Assembly (NCBI GenBank): GCA_014529385.2
Contig: CM043962.1
Coordinates: 45,575,598 to 45,639,597, forward strand
Source of the DNA: Adiantum capillus-veneris
Lineage: Eukaryota > Streptophyta > Polypodiopsida > Polypodiales > Pteridaceae
Length of the DNA stretch: 64,000 nucleotides
Reading direction: 5' to 3'
In this document: piece after piece, positions 63,551-64,000 of the stretch
Numbering within the stretch: position 1 is the stretch's first letter
Layout of the letters: every line of letters starts with the position of its first letter
Program-made: the position numbers and the translations under genes
The notes under the pieces: generated by a model
Databases searched by the model: none
What the model was told of the DNA's origin: nothing
The model's input: only the letters and a program-made list of their open reading frames with translations

Positions 63551-64000
63551 ATGAAATACATCATGCACTTTGAGATGAGAAGGGAGTTTTAGTCTATAAG
63601 CTTGATCACTTACAACCTTGATTATTTCGAAAGGTCCACAATATCTGTAGCTAAGCTTCTTATACCTTCCGAGAGATAGATTGCTCTTTTTGGGTTTTAC
63701 TCGTAAGAAAACTTTGTCACCTTCTTTGAAAATCGGATCAGATGTTTTTAAGTCGGCGTACTTCTTTTGTCGATCTTGAGCCGCTTGAATATCCCTTCGA
63801 ATAGCTTTGGTTTGAGCTTCCATTTCTTCAAGCATTTTCTTTGAGGCTTCTACCCTTATAGTGGGGTCAGAAAAGCTAAGAGGTGATAAAAATTCTTGAC
63901 CATAAAGAGCATTAAAAGGTGTCATTCCAATACTTCTATGAGTAGAGGAATTGTATGCATACTCTACCAAGGGTAGGTATTGAATCCACTTGCGAGGTTC
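63548..64000 (-). CDS. Integrase C-terminal part, third chromovirus (partial)
   Basis: From the window edge: MVEYAYNSSTHRSIGMTPFN, ALYGQEFLSPLSF, QAAQDRQKKYADLKT, KKSNLSLGRYKKLSYRYCGP, LKVHDVFH. It aligns closely with the relative at 35980-36410 and shows what that copy looked like before its stops (for example DIQAAQ where 36170 has a TAG). The upstream part lies outside the window. Confidence 0.88.
   Translation of the reverse strand, partial: EPRKWIQYLPLVEYAYNSSTHRSIGMTPFNALYGQEFLSPLSFSDPTIRVEASKKMLEEMEAQTKAIRRDIQAAQDRQKKYADLKTSDPIFKEGDKVFLRVKPKKSNLSLGRYKKLSYRYCGPFEIIKVVSDQAYRLKLPSHLKVHDVFH

Larger units (their letters stand above)
60508..64000 (-). mobile_element. Third long-LTR chromovirus, 3' end (continues beyond window)
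   Basis: 3' LTR 60508-63276, PPT, chromodomain and integrase C-terminal part; the rest is outside. LTR ends TGTGAGGTCCCGCC and GTAGAGACCTTACA match those of the other long-LTR elements, while most of the LTR interior is diverged. The 5 bp left of it are TCAGT. Its pol is about as similar to the 15559-37199 element as expected for a sister subfamily. Confidence 0.85.

Overview
The window looks like repeat-dominated nuclear DNA of a land plant with a large genome. Almost everything recognisable is LTR retrotransposon sequence (Ty3/gypsy chromoviruses, Tat/Athila-like Ty3/gypsy, Ty1/copia), nested layer on layer, with long (AC)n/(AG)n microsatellites between. I see no confident host gene, no tRNA or rRNA gene and no CRISPR array. 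The species cannot be named from the sequence.

Layout. 1-4790: decayed chromovirus 3' half (minus strand) split by a 1.7-kb gag-only copia element (1789-3518). 5392-9952: a chimeric insertion whose ends come from a Tat/Athila-like LTR family and whose middle is an antisense copia pol; an AAGAG target duplication flanks the whole. 9958-15558: two Tat-like leaders or element fragments, each with a PBS-like site followed about 540 bp later by an array of palindromes spaced 273-293 bp. 15559-37199: a chromovirus (plus strand) with a 2.82-kb 5' LTR and a truncated 3' LTR. Its gag is split by a young, nearly complete 13.5-kb Tat/Athila-like element (19135-32610, minus strand, 549-bp LTRs, AGTGG target duplication). 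37200-41520: an Ala-rich decayed coding stretch, hairpin repeats, microsatellites, a copia remnant and a triplicated compound microsatellite. 41521-52593: another palindrome-array element whose coiled-coil ORF is cut by a 7.2-kb gag-only chromovirus derivative (45331-52518, minus strand, about 2.77-kb LTRs, ACACT target duplication). 53924-55615 and 56779-60507: two decayed Ty3/gypsy coding regions. 60508-64000: the 3' LTR and pol end of a third long-LTR chromovirus (minus strand) that runs off the window.

Most interesting points. (1) All four long LTRs of the chromovirus family carry a small in-frame exon starting MAP(V)KR and ending at a phase-0 splice donor. In the gag-only element it joins in frame, through a plausible acceptor, to the gag body, so Gag probably starts inside the LTR and is made from a spliced RNA that lacks the primer-binding site. 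(2) The 13.5-kb element has a second retropepsin-like domain downstream of integrase, then an internal polypurine tract and a small acidic ORF. (3) Regularly spaced palindromes of unrelated sequence but equal period occupy the leaders of the Tat-like elements. (4) The 5.4-10 kb insertion is a chimera of two retrotransposon superfamilies. Most premature stops can be explained by C-to-T change (CAG, CAA or CGA becoming a stop), as expected for silenced, methylated copies.
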